A stretch of 64,000 nt of DNA from JBIKWM01 sp044356305 (GTDB taxonomy: Bacteria > Bacteroidota > Bacteroidia > UBA10329). Positions 50,517 to 58,787 of this stretch are shown one piece after another. The notes below the pieces were generated by a model. The model saw only the letters and a list, made by a program, of their open reading frames with translations, had not been told where the DNA came from and made no database searches. The DNA lies in NCBI GenBank assembly GCA_044356305.1, contig JBIKWM010000014.1, positions 6,420 to 70,419 of the forward strand, given 5' to 3'. Made by a program: the position numbers and the translations under genes. How positions within the stretch are numbered: position 1 is the stretch's first letter; each line of letters starts with the position of its first letter.

Positions 50517-51416
50517 TCAGCGCAAAGAGACGTCAGCAGAGCCGATAAGCACCTTGTCGGTGTATATCTCTACCGTGTGCTTACCCTCCTTGAATCCTTT
50601 GGCGGTTGGGGCGTTCTGGTACACACATATGTCCATCTGCTTGTTCTGGTAATTCACCTCTTTTACAAGCGAATACACCATACGGCCTCCTTCAAACTCA
50701 AACTCCTCTTCTTTTCCCGAGGTGAGCACTTTTCCTTCCGGGTCAATGATGCGCATGTACAGGTTCTTGCTACCCGGCTTCGCAATGGCGTTCTCGCCCA
50801 GTATGAAGCAGATGTGGAGCTTCTCTGCCCTCCGGGCCTTGGTCATCACCTTGTCCTTCTCGCCACGCACGCCTTCTACTGATACACGGTAGGCGGTGAG
50901 CATGCTGCCACGGGCCACAGTGCTGCTAAGGTTCAGGTTCTCGCTGGTCAGCTCCTGTGTCTTGGTCTGCTCTTTGGCCAGATCGCCCTGCAGGGCGGTC
51001 TTGTCGGCAATCAGCACCTGAGTCACTGCGGCCAAGCTGTCGTATTTGGTCTCGAGCGACTTGTACTTCACATTGTACATGGCCAGTTGCTCTTTATACC
51101 AGTTCATTTTTCCGGTATCGCCCTTGTACTTCTCTATATCCGCTTTAAGGGCAAGAATCTCCTGCCGTTGAGCCTCCAATTCGCCTGTCAGTTTGCCGTT
51201 CTCCTCCTCAAGATCCTTGTATTTCTCTAGCAGTTCATCAAGTTCGGCCGTCAGGTTGTCCTTTTCTGTGTTGATCTGTTTTATCACCTCTGTCTTGCGG
51301 TCGTTCTCGCTCTTCTGCTCAAAGAGCTGCCAACCTAAAAGGCCCGAAAGTGCCAACAGGATGATGGCAAGGATGAGGAATACCTTGTTATTATTGGAGC
51401 GCTCTTTCTCGTCCAT
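50517..51416 (-). CDS. Single-pass membrane protein with long coiled coil
   Basis: A 299-residue protein. A short charged N-terminus is followed by one membrane helix (KVFLILAIILLALSGLLGWQLF), a coiled coil of about 140 residues (heptads in LTAELDELLEKYKDLEEENGKLTGELEAQRQEILALKADIEK), and a C-terminal beta domain of about 130 residues (MLTAYRVSVEGVRGEKDKVMTKARRAEKLHICFILGENA...). The C-terminal part ends with FKEGKHTVEIYTDKVLIGSADVSLR. The type is common in Bacteroidota without a known function; an envelope or cell-division scaffold role is possible. The start at 51416 is favoured. Confidence 0.7.
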   Translation of the reverse strand: MDEKERSNNNKVFLILAIILLALSGLLGWQLFEQKSENDRKTEVIKQINTEKDNLTAELDELLEKYKDLEEENGKLTGELEAQRQEILALKADIEKYKGDTGKMNWYKEQLAMYNVKYKSLETKYDSLAAVTQVLIADKTALQGDLAKEQTKTQELTSENLNLSSTVARGSMLTAYRVSVEGVRGEKDKVMTKARRAEKLHICFILGENAIAKPGSKNLYMRIIDPEGKVLTSGKEEEFEFEGGRMVYSLVKEVNYQNKQMDICVYQNAPTAKGFKEGKHTVEIYTDKVLIGSADVSLR

Positions 51417-51447
51417 CTGTACCAAAGGTGGTTATTGGGTTGATCGA

Positions 51448-51455
51448 CAAATGTA
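51448..51455 (-). promoter_or_regulatory. Putative -7 box of the coiled-coil protein gene
   Basis: TACATTTG on the minus strand matches TAnnTTTG exactly, 31 bases upstream of the ATG. Confidence 0.4.
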
Positions 51456-51508
51456 TATCAACTAGTAGTGTTCATCGGGTTTTAATTCGCCTTTGTAAAA
51501 TCGATGTC

Positions 51509-52213
51509 ATGCATCTGCGCGAACTGTTCAGGCTTGAGGTGCTCACCGAGCTACTGTTCCCGCGACTGTGCATGGCCTGCGAAGCGCACCTGCGGCATTT
51601 TGAGAACGGAATCTGCCTGATCTGTGCCGAGTCGTTGCCCTTAAGCTACCACTGGCGCTACCCTGTCACACCTATCGAGCGGCTTTTTGCAGGGAGGGTG
51701 CCCATAGCCCGCGGGTGCACTTATCTCGATTTCAGCAAAGGTGGAAAAGTGCAGCACATGATGCATTCGCTAAAGTATCAGGGCCGACAGGATGTGGGAG
51801 TGTTGCTCGGGGCAAGGTTCGGGTCGTTACTGATTGAGGAGGGTTTCTTTGAACCCGTGGACCTCATAGTGCCTGTGCCGTTGCATCGTGCCCGGCAAGA
51901 TCGGAGGGGATATAATCAGAGTGAATTGATAGCAGAAGGAATGGCGGGGCCGCTGGGTGCACCCTTGGCCACCGATGTGCTGCTGCGTGCGGTTGCAACG
52001 GAATCGCAGACAAGCAAGGGCCGTTACGAAAGGGCCGTGAACATGGACGGGGTGTTCAAGTGCCCCAAGCCCAAGAGTATCAAAGAGAAACACATTCTTC
52101 TTGTTGATGATGTGATAACCACTGGATCAACACTTGGAGCCTGTGTCCATGCGTTGCTCGATCACGGTGCGGCCAAGGTGTCGGTGGCGGGGCTGGCCCA
52201 CGCGGTTAGCTGA
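51509..52213 (+). CDS. ComF family phosphoribosyltransferase-like protein
   Basis: A 234-residue ComF-type protein. Zinc-finger-like cysteine pairs at the N-terminus (FPRLCMACEAHLRHFENGICLICAESLP) precede a PRTase domain with VPVPLHRARQDRRGYNQSELIA and the PRPP motif ILLVDDVITTGSTL. In other bacteria ComF acts in DNA uptake; here that is only inferred, since no other competence genes are near. The start at 51509 gives the family length of about 230 residues. It converges on the ABC permease gene with seven bases between stops. Confidence 0.9.
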   Translation: MHLRELFRLEVLTELLFPRLCMACEAHLRHFENGICLICAESLPLSYHWRYPVTPIERLFAGRVPIARGCTYLDFSKGGKVQHMMHSLKYQGRQDVGVLLGARFGSLLIEEGFFEPVDLIVPVPLHRARQDRRGYNQSELIAEGMAGPLGAPLATDVLLRAVATESQTSKGRYERAVNMDGVFKCPKPKSIKEKHILLVDDVITTGSTLGACVHALLDHGAAKVSVAGLAHAVS

Positions 52214-52220
52214 TGCTCTG

Positions 52221-53510
52221 TCAGCTGCGTTGCTGCCGCTGTTCGTGCCATATCGAATAGGCCAGACACGCAAACGCGAAAGCCAGGAGCAAGGCCACGT
52301 GCGGAGCGAGTTCGGCCCAGCCGCCATTGCGCAGCAGCACAACATTGAAGGCATCGAGCGACCATGCCAGCGGACTCAATGAGCCTATGGCCTGCATCGG
52401 TGCGGGCATGATATAGAGCGGGACCCAAATGCCACCCACGGCAGAGAGGATGACCACGCTCACGGCACCGAATATGGCCGATTGCTGGTGGGTGCGGAAA
52501 ACGGTTCCTACAACTATGCCGTATGCCGTGGCGGCCATGCCTATGCCCATAGCGGCAAGCAGCAGCCGCGGAAGGCCATCTCCTATTACCAAAGAATGGA
52601 GCCCAAGATGTGGCAATCCCCATCGGCCCATGGCCAACAGCAGCACGAACTGACTGAGACAGATGCCGAGGTACACCACAAGTTTGCCGCTCAGGTGCAG
52701 CCATGGCCCGCCCGGCATGGTGCGCAGGCGCAGGGCGGCCCCAGAGGAGCGCTCCCTCACCATGTTACCCGACAGCGGCACTACCATGAAGAACATGGCG
52801 AAAATGGTCCAGGCCGGCACGTTGTGCTGGGTGCTATTGGTGGCCACGTGGGTGCCAAATGCATCGGTGGTGGCAAGCTCTTCGGCCACACCGGCACCAA
52901 GGCCCGACAGCAGTACCTGTGGTGCTGGGCCTCCTGTCATCTCGCCCATGCGCTGGCTCAGTGCACCTACCAGTTGTTTGGACGATATCCCTGTGAGCAA
53001 CCGTTCGACCACGCTATGCAGTGTCTGCCTAAACGATAGTTTCACTGTAGGATCGATGACGAGGCGCACTGTGGCACTGTCGGTGGTACTGGCAACTGGT
53101 ATGCTGTCGGCAGGAGTGGTAATTGCAGCCAACATGCCATCGACCATGCCGAACGAGCGGGCGCTGATGGCCGAACTCACCCCTTCAGGCACAATGATGC
53201 CCACTTGATAATCGCCTTTGCGGATCTGGTCGCGGAATTTCTGTTCGGTAAGGGTGCTGTCTGCCACAGTAACATCGAATGCACCTGATGCCGACAAGCC
53301 ATCGCGTATCTCCTCGCCCACGGTCCCAGAGTCATGATCACGGAAAAGCACACTCACCTTGTGTTCCTGAAAACTTCGGAATGGGGCATCCTGCACCACG
53401 GCCATGATAACCACCAGGCACAGCGGCATGAGATAGAGCACAGCCAGCCCTGCCCTGTCGCGCAGCAGTAGCAGCACCTCTTTCATCATTATCGCACGCA
53501 ATCGGGTCAT
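52221..53510 (-). CDS. ABC-2 type exporter permease
   Basis: A 429-residue membrane protein of the ABC-2 family. One N-terminal helix (GLAVLYLMPLCLVVIMAVV) is followed by a large extracytoplasmic domain (about 45-240) and five C-terminal helices, with the SGNMVRERSSGAALRLRTMPGG coupling segment. The order is typical of exporters of drugs, lipids or peptides. The gene starts four bases inside the end of the ATPase gene, so the two form one transporter. It is the last gene of the HTH-BtrH-ATPase-permease operon. Confidence 0.9.
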   Translation of the reverse strand: MTRLRAIMMKEVLLLLRDRAGLAVLYLMPLCLVVIMAVVQDAPFRSFQEHKVSVLFRDHDSGTVGEEIRDGLSASGAFDVTVADSTLTEQKFRDQIRKGDYQVGIIVPEGVSSAISARSFGMVDGMLAAITTPADSIPVASTTDSATVRLVIDPTVKLSFRQTLHSVVERLLTGISSKQLVGALSQRMGEMTGGPAPQVLLSGLGAGVAEELATTDAFGTHVATNSTQHNVPAWTIFAMFFMVVPLSGNMVRERSSGAALRLRTMPGGPWLHLSGKLVVYLGICLSQFVLLLAMGRWGLPHLGLHSLVIGDGLPRLLLAAMGIGMAATAYGIVVGTVFRTHQQSAIFGAVSVVILSAVGGIWVPLYIMPAPMQAIGSLSPLAWSLDAFNVVLLRNGGWAELAPHVALLLAFAFACLAYSIWHEQRQQRS

Positions 53511-54268
53511 GCGGTATGGTCGCGCAGGGTTCGGCCGGTCAGTTTGAGGAAAACAGATTCAAGGTCTGGGCATTCGTGAGCATGCAATAGCTGGGCAGGG
53601 GTGCCCATGGCTATGATGCTGCCATGGTCCATGATGGCCAACCGCGAGCAGAGGCGTTCAGCCTCGTCCAGATGGTGGCTGGTGTAAAGGATGGTGGTGC
53701 CGCTCCGGTTCAGTTCACTTAAATGCGAGTTGATCAAAGCACGGCTTTGAACATCAATACCAATAGTGGGCTCGTCAAGTATGAGCAGGCGCGGGCCATG
53801 CAACAGCGCTGCCATGATGTTGACGCGTCTTTTCATCCCCCCCGAAAAAAAGCGGATCTGATCATCGGCCCTTTCGAGCAGTCCGAATCTGTCCAGCAAT
53901 TCATTGATACGGGTATTCAGGTCTTTACCGGACAGGTCATACATCGCCCCGAAAAAACGGAGATTCTCGCGGGCTGTCAGCGTATCGTACAAGGCAATAT
54001 CCTGTGGGACAAAGCCTATGAGTCTCTGCACGGTATGCGATCCGGCACTGTGGCCCACCACCTCAACGGCCCCGTGGTCAACCTGAAGAAGCCCGCATAC
54101 GATGCTGATGGTTGTGGTCTTGCCGGCACCATTGGGACCCAACAGACCGAAGAATTCGCCCTCAGCCACATCCAGACATAGTCCGTTCACCGCTGGGCGC
54201 TCGGCACCCGGGTATTGCCGCACGAGGTCGGCTATGTGAAGGGCAGGCAAATCTGTCAAGGTTTGCAC
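53507..54268 (-). CDS. ABC exporter ATP-binding protein
   Basis: A 253-residue ATPase with Walker A GPNGAGKTT, the Q-loop VPQDIALYD, a signature FSGGMKRR in place of LSGGQ, Walker B LLILDEPTIGID, and the H-loop in TSHHLDEAE. Variation at the first signature position (FSGGM) is seen in export ATPases of the DrrA/NatA type. It overlaps the upstream BtrH-type gene by 13 bases and the permease gene by four, so all are translated from one mRNA. The substrate is unknown, and the BtrH-type partner suggests a peptide- or acyl-modified compound. Confidence 0.93.
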   Translation of the reverse strand: MQTLTDLPALHIADLVRQYPGAERPAVNGLCLDVAEGEFFGLLGPNGAGKTTTISIVCGLLQVDHGAVEVVGHSAGSHTVQRLIGFVPQDIALYDTLTARENLRFFGAMYDLSGKDLNTRINELLDRFGLLERADDQIRFFSGGMKRRVNIMAALLHGPRLLILDEPTIGIDVQSRALINSHLSELNRSGTTILYTSHHLDEAERLCSRLAIMDHGSIIAMGTPAQLLHAHECPDLESVFLKLTGRTLRDHTA

Positions 54269-55266
54269 TTGTAAATGGCCTCGAACACCTTGCGCTCGCT
54301 TTCGGCTATCTCAGTCAACAGGTCGGCCAAGGTGGCGTACGTCACCCCCTCAGGGGCGCGGCCTTTGCAGATCCGGCCGGCATCGTAGGCAAAGTCACGC
54401 CATTGGTCGCCTATATCGGTCATCATCTTGGCGTGTTCGCGCAGTTCGGGTCTATCGAGCAGTTTGGCGGCCTCTTGCAGGAAAGCTGCGTACATGAACC
54501 TGAAACCGCCACCGCCTGTGCCTATCTCCTCCTGCATCCGTACAATATTGCCCAGATAGAGCACGGCCTTGCGCGGGCCATATTCCTTCTCGTAATTGCG
54601 CACTTTGCTGCCCAGGTAGTTGATGGCCTTGTATCCGAAAATGGGCACTGGGATGGTGTGCATGTCGTAAGCATTCTTACGCAGCGACTTCGACACCGCA
54701 GGGCGCAGATCCACATCTTTGGGCACCTTGGTGGGGTAATACATGCGCCCTTTGGTGGGTGGCAGGCCCTTGGCGAAACGCGCTCTGATCAGGGCGGTGC
54801 GGTGAATGGTGGTGGTGGTCTCCATAACGGGGTCGCTCACCAGATATTCATCGCCCTGCCTGCCGAAGATGACAATGTTGTGACCGTTGAAGTGGAAACG
54901 GAAAGCGCGGGGCAGATATGGCAGATAGAAAACGCTGGTCATCATGCCTGCCGGCAGCCCCGATTCCAGCACTCGGTCCAACTCATTCATGGCCTTTTCG
55001 GGTGTACTGAAGGTTTGCCGCACCATGCTGATATTGAGCCGAGAAGTAACGTTTTTGAATATGTTGCCCGGCAATATGCGGTATGATGTGACAGGCAATC
55101 CGTTCACTTTTAGGAAGGGAAAATGGCTGAAGAACAGCCCTCTGCCTATGCCGAACGCCATGGGTTCAGATATTTGAAGGCCGTGGAAGCGCATCAGGTT
55201 GCTGATTACGCCTGTTTCGCAATGCGCACTCTGTCGGTGCTCGAAGGGTAGTATAATCTCTGCCAT
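54256..55266 (-). CDS. BtrH-type protein with Cys-His-Asp triad
   Basis: A 336-residue cytoplasmic protein. The N-terminal half is a BtrH_N domain, a papain-like fold, with a clear triad: C16 in SAHCETGVISN, H129 in FHFNGHNIVIFG and D145 in YLVSDPVM. The C-terminal half is the DUF4872-type helical domain that goes with it. In butirosin synthesis BtrH moves a gamma-Glu-GABA group from carrier protein BtrI to the antibiotic, so this protein may be an acyl- or peptidyl-transferase or a hydrolase. It is encoded in one operon with an HTH protein and an ABC exporter. No carrier protein gene is near; the substrate is unknown. Confidence 0.85.
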   Translation of the reverse strand: MAEIILPFEHRQSAHCETGVISNLMRFHGLQISEPMAFGIGRGLFFSHFPFLKVNGLPVTSYRILPGNIFKNVTSRLNISMVRQTFSTPEKAMNELDRVLESGLPAGMMTSVFYLPYLPRAFRFHFNGHNIVIFGRQGDEYLVSDPVMETTTTIHRTALIRARFAKGLPPTKGRMYYPTKVPKDVDLRPAVSKSLRKNAYDMHTIPVPIFGYKAINYLGSKVRNYEKEYGPRKAVLYLGNIVRMQEEIGTGGGGFRFMYAAFLQEAAKLLDRPELREHAKMMTDIGDQWRDFAYDAGRICKGRAPEGVTYATLADLLTEIAESERKVFEAIYKCKP

Positions 55267-55273
55267 GCGCCTC

Positions 55274-55675
55274 TCAGTCCTCCGTTCGCTTCAATTGTTC
55301 CACACTCACCTGTAGCACCTCGGCATAGCGGGTCAAAGTCTCTGTATCCAATGCCGCAAATTCGGCCGGCTGCATGTGCTGCCGCACTCTGCGGGCCGAG
55401 AAACCCATGTAATCTGATAGCAGTTCGGCATCCATCTGGTTTCGTTCCATGTGGTAAGCCAAAGGGCTGGCCTCGCCTGCCCTTACGCGCTTCAGGGCTG
55501 CCTCAACCTTCTCGTTAATGACGTCCCAGGCCTGAGCCAGCACCACATTCTCGGGTTCCCAGCCTACGCTTTTCACCAGCTCATACTCGCCCTTCTCGTT
55601 CACTGCATACTTCACCACCTTGAACTTGCCTTCGAGCATGTTGGCATCGTCCTGCGGCACCTCGTCTTTTTTCAT
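55274..55675 (-). CDS. Short HTH (XRE-like) protein, first gene of the BtrH operon
   Basis: A 133-residue protein. The N-terminal half has a beta-hairpin (KFKVVKYAVNEKGEYELVKSVGWEPEN) and a helix (AWDVINEKVEAALKRVRAG). The C-terminal half looks like an HTH (LAYHMERNQMDAELLSDYMGFSARRVRQHMQPAEFAALDTETLTRYAEVLQVSVEQL), the layout of XRE-type DNA-binding domains. It could be the operon's regulator. The ATG at 55675 is preferred; the frame is open upstream but without likeness to the family. It lies seven bases before the BtrH-type gene. Confidence 0.75.
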   Translation of the reverse strand: MKKDEVPQDDANMLEGKFKVVKYAVNEKGEYELVKSVGWEPENVVLAQAWDVINEKVEAALKRVRAGEASPLAYHMERNQMDAELLSDYMGFSARRVRQHMQPAEFAALDTETLTRYAEVLQVSVEQLKRTED

Positions 55676-55999
55676 GCTGATGTTCCTCCTATGGGTCTGA
55701 TGGCGGTGCGCGAAGGTCGGTGATCGGGGTTCATTTATCGGCCCATCGTGCATGGCCAATTCTGCCTCACTTGAATTTCTACCGTTCACACAGACACAGT
55801 AGCCATGCCCTCGATACGATGAGACGGTCATTTAAAACACTTATGGTATCTCTGCGCAAATGGATGGTATTGAGATTTATACGGTTCAATATCGGTTTTA
55901 ATAAGCAGTCTGTATCGCGTTGGAACCTTATTGCGGCAGCGATGTCGCGAACACTGGGTCACCCACATCTGTTGCCCCACGGGGCCTTTGATGCCATCT
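55676..55999. other. Divergent intergenic region between the BtrH operon and sucA
   Basis: About 350 bases in all, without a gene. On the minus strand GACCTTCG at 55711-55718 may be the -7 box of the BtrH operon, 35 bases upstream of its first start. Several AT-rich stretches lie between 55820 and 55900. Nothing else is recognised. Confidence 0.4.
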
Positions 56000-56022
56000 T
56001 ACCTTCGCGACCCGAAAAAACG
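56000..56022 (+). promoter_or_regulatory. TACCTTCG box and shared leader ahead of sucA
   Basis: TACCTTCG (56000-56007) opens a 22-base stretch, 56001-56022, identical to 25830-25851 before the cytoplasmic PPIase gene. The sucA ATG follows 11 bases after the shared part. Confidence 0.55.
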
Positions 56023-56033
56023 GCCCACAGCCA

Positions 56034-58781
56034 ATGAGCGCGCCCGAGAAATTCACCTACCTGGCCAACATGGATGTGGCCGCTGCCGAGCACCTTTACC
56101 ATCAGTTCCTGACCGACCCATCGAGCGTTAGCCCTGACTGGAAGCTGTTTTTTGAGGGTGTCGATTTTGCAAGGACTCATTTTGGCGAAAGTGCCGCCCC
56201 AAGCGGGCCTGTGCCCGATGGCATGGCCAAGGAGTTCAACGTTATCAACCTGATTAACGCCTATAGGAAGAACGGGCACCTCTTTACCCGGACCAATCCG
56301 GTGCGCGAGCGCAGAAAATTCACGCCCACGTTGGCCATTGAGAATTTCGGCCTCAACCAGTCCGATTTGGACACGGTTTTTCAGGCGGGCTCTCAATTGG
56401 GACTGGTAAATGCCACACTCCGGCAGATCATCGATCACCTGTGGGCCACCTATTGCCAGAGCATCGGCTCAGAGTACATGTACATCCGCAGGGCCGATGT
56501 GGTGGAGTGGATACAGAAGCACCTCGAACCCACACGAAATCAGCCCGGATTCAGCCTCTATGAGAAACAGCATATCCTGTACAAACTCAATCAGGCCGTG
56601 CAGTTCGAGCAGTTCTTGGACCGCAAGTTCCCAGGCCAGAAGCGCTTCTCCATTGAGGGTGCCGAATCGCTGATCCCCGCCCTCGACATGGTGGTTGAAG
56701 AAGGTGCCGAACTGGGCATTGAGGAGTTTGTGGTGGGCATGGCGCACCGCGGCCGCCTCAATGTGCTCACCAACATCTTCCATAAGACCTACGATGCCAT
56801 TTTCTCAGAATTTGAGGGGAAAGACTATGACGATGAGGCCTTTGAGGGCGATGTGAAATACCACATGGGCTACACCTCTTACGATATCACTGACAGTGGT
56901 AAGAAGGTGAAACTTAACCTGTGCCCCAATCCCTCGCACCTCGAGGCAGTGGACCCGGTGGTGGAGGGAATCTCACGGGCCAAGATTGACCGGAAATACG
57001 CAGGCGACAACTCCAGACTGTGCCCCATCCTGATCCATGGCGATGCGGCAATAGCCGGGCAGGGTGTGGTGTATGAGGTGATTCAGATGGCCAAGCTCGA
57101 TGGTTATCAGACCGGGGGCACCATCCACATAGTCATCAACAACCAAGTGGGTTTCACCACCAACTATCTCGATGCCCGCAGCAGCATCTATTGCACCGAT
57201 GTGGGCAAGGTGACCCTCTCGCCCGTTTTCCATGTGAATGGCGATGATGTGGAGGCCGTGGTGCACACCGTCAAGTTGGCCATGAAATTCCGCCAGACCT
57301 TCAAAGGCGATGTGTTCATTGACCTGCTCTGCTACCGCAAATACGGCCACAACGAAGGCGATGAGCCCCGTTTCACCCAACCTCTACTCTATAAGATTAT
57401 TGAGAAGCACCCCAATCCGCTCGAGATATACAAGCAGAAGCTGATGGCCCAGGGCGTTGTTGAGGCGGACATGGTGCGCGAGATGGAGGAGGAGTTCAAA
57501 GTGCTGCTGCAGGCCCGCCTCGATGATGCCAAACAGATACAGAAAGGCACTGTCACCCAGTTTTTGGAGGACACATGGGATGGTTTCCGTTTCGGCCGTG
57601 CCGATGACTTTGCCACCTCACCTGCCACAGGCGTGCCCCGCGATGTGCTTGAGAACATCACGCGCAGCATCACCACCGTGCCAGATGGCATGCGGCTGTT
57701 CCGCAAAATGGAGCGCATCCTCAAGGACCGGAGCGAGATGGTCTTTGACAGGAACCTGGTGGACTGGGGCATGGCCGAGCATCTGGCCTACGGTACCCTG
57801 CTGCTCGAAGGGCACGCTGTGCGCCTCAGCGGGCAGGATGTGGAGCGGGGCACATTCAGTCACCGCCATGCAGTGCTCAAGGTGGAGGAGAGCGAGCAGG
57901 AGCATGTGCCCTTGAGCCACCTGGCTGAAGGGCAGGGCCGTTTTGAGGCCTACAACTCGCTGCTTAGCGAGTACGCGGTGCTCGGATTTGACTATGGCTA
58001 TGCCTTTGCATCGCCCCGTACCTTGACCATCTGGGAGGCCCAGTTCGGTGATTTTTTCAATGGGGCGCAGATCATCATCGATCAGTTCATATGCTGTGCC
58101 GAGGAGAAATGGCGGGGCATGAACGGGCTGGTGATGCTCCTGCCGCACGGCTACGAGGGCCAGGGGGCCGAGCACAGCAGTGCCCGCATGGAACGGTTCC
58201 TATCGCTTTATGCCGACCACAACCTGCAGATAGTGAACTGCACCACGCCTGCCAACTTCTTTCATGTGCTGCGCAGGCAGATGCTGCGCGATTTCCGCAA
58301 GCCGCTCATCGTGTTCAGCCCAAAGAGTCTGCTGCGGCACCCGCGCTGCGTCAGCCCGGTCGAAGACCTCATTTCAGGCCATTTCTGCGAGGTGATTGAC
58401 GATGCCACGGCCGACCCGAATAAAGTGAAGCGTGTGGTGCTGTGCCAGGGCAAGGTGTATTATGACCTGTTGGCCAAGAAAGAAGAGATCGGTGATGACT
58501 CGGTGGCCCTTATCCGCCTCGAACAGATAGAGCCATTGCCCAAAGCTCAACTCCTATCCCTCTACAAAAAATACGGGGTGAAGCGATGGACATGGGTGCA
58601 GGAAGAACCCGCCAACATGGGTGCGTGGGGGCATCTGCTCCGTGTCTTCCCCGAACTGCCCATGGATGTGATAAGCCGCGAACCTTCGGGCACACCGGCC
58701 ACGGGATCGGCCCAAAGGCATGCAATGGTGCACCGGAATCTGATAGAAAAGGTTTTTCATAAAGCACTCGTTCAAGGATAA
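56034..58781 (+). CDS. sucA: 2-oxoglutarate dehydrogenase E1 component
   Basis: SucA decarboxylates 2-oxoglutarate with thiamine diphosphate in the TCA cycle. The 915-residue protein has the N-terminal helical segment (TYLANMDVAAAEHLYHQFLTDPSSVSPDWKLFFEG), SIEGAESLIPALDMVVEEGAELGIEEFVVGMAHRGRLNVL, HIVINNQVGFTTNYLDARSS, GDVFIDLLCYRKYGHNEGDEPRFTQP, and GQDVERGTFSHRHAV near the C-terminal third, ending in EPANMGAWGHL and HRNLIEKVFHKAL. The length is typical (about 930). The E2 gene follows six bases later. The E3 gene is not here. Confidence 0.96.
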   Translation: MSAPEKFTYLANMDVAAAEHLYHQFLTDPSSVSPDWKLFFEGVDFARTHFGESAAPSGPVPDGMAKEFNVINLINAYRKNGHLFTRTNPVRERRKFTPTLAIENFGLNQSDLDTVFQAGSQLGLVNATLRQIIDHLWATYCQSIGSEYMYIRRADVVEWIQKHLEPTRNQPGFSLYEKQHILYKLNQAVQFEQFLDRKFPGQKRFSIEGAESLIPALDMVVEEGAELGIEEFVVGMAHRGRLNVLTNIFHKTYDAIFSEFEGKDYDDEAFEGDVKYHMGYTSYDITDSGKKVKLNLCPNPSHLEAVDPVVEGISRAKIDRKYAGDNSRLCPILIHGDAAIAGQGVVYEVIQMAKLDGYQTGGTIHIVINNQVGFTTNYLDARSSIYCTDVGKVTLSPVFHVNGDDVEAVVHTVKLAMKFRQTFKGDVFIDLLCYRKYGHNEGDEPRFTQPLLYKIIEKHPNPLEIYKQKLMAQGVVEADMVREMEEEFKVLLQARLDDAKQIQKGTVTQFLEDTWDGFRFGRADDFATSPATGVPRDVLENITRSITTVPDGMRLFRKMERILKDRSEMVFDRNLVDWGMAEHLAYGTLLLEGHAVRLSGQDVERGTFSHRHAVLKVEESEQEHVPLSHLAEGQGRFEAYNSLLSEYAVLGFDYGYAFASPRTLTIWEAQFGDFFNGAQIIIDQFICCAEEKWRGMNGLVMLLPHGYEGQGAEHSSARMERFLSLYADHNLQIVNCTTPANFFHVLRRQMLRDFRKPLIVFSPKSLLRHPRCVSPVEDLISGHFCEVIDDATADPNKVKRVVLCQGKVYYDLLAKKEEIGDDSVALIRLEQIEPLPKAQLLSLYKKYGVKRWTWVQEEPANMGAWGHLLRVFPELPMDVISREPSGTPATGSAQRHAMVHRNLIEKVFHKALVQG

Positions 58782-58787
58782 GTACAG

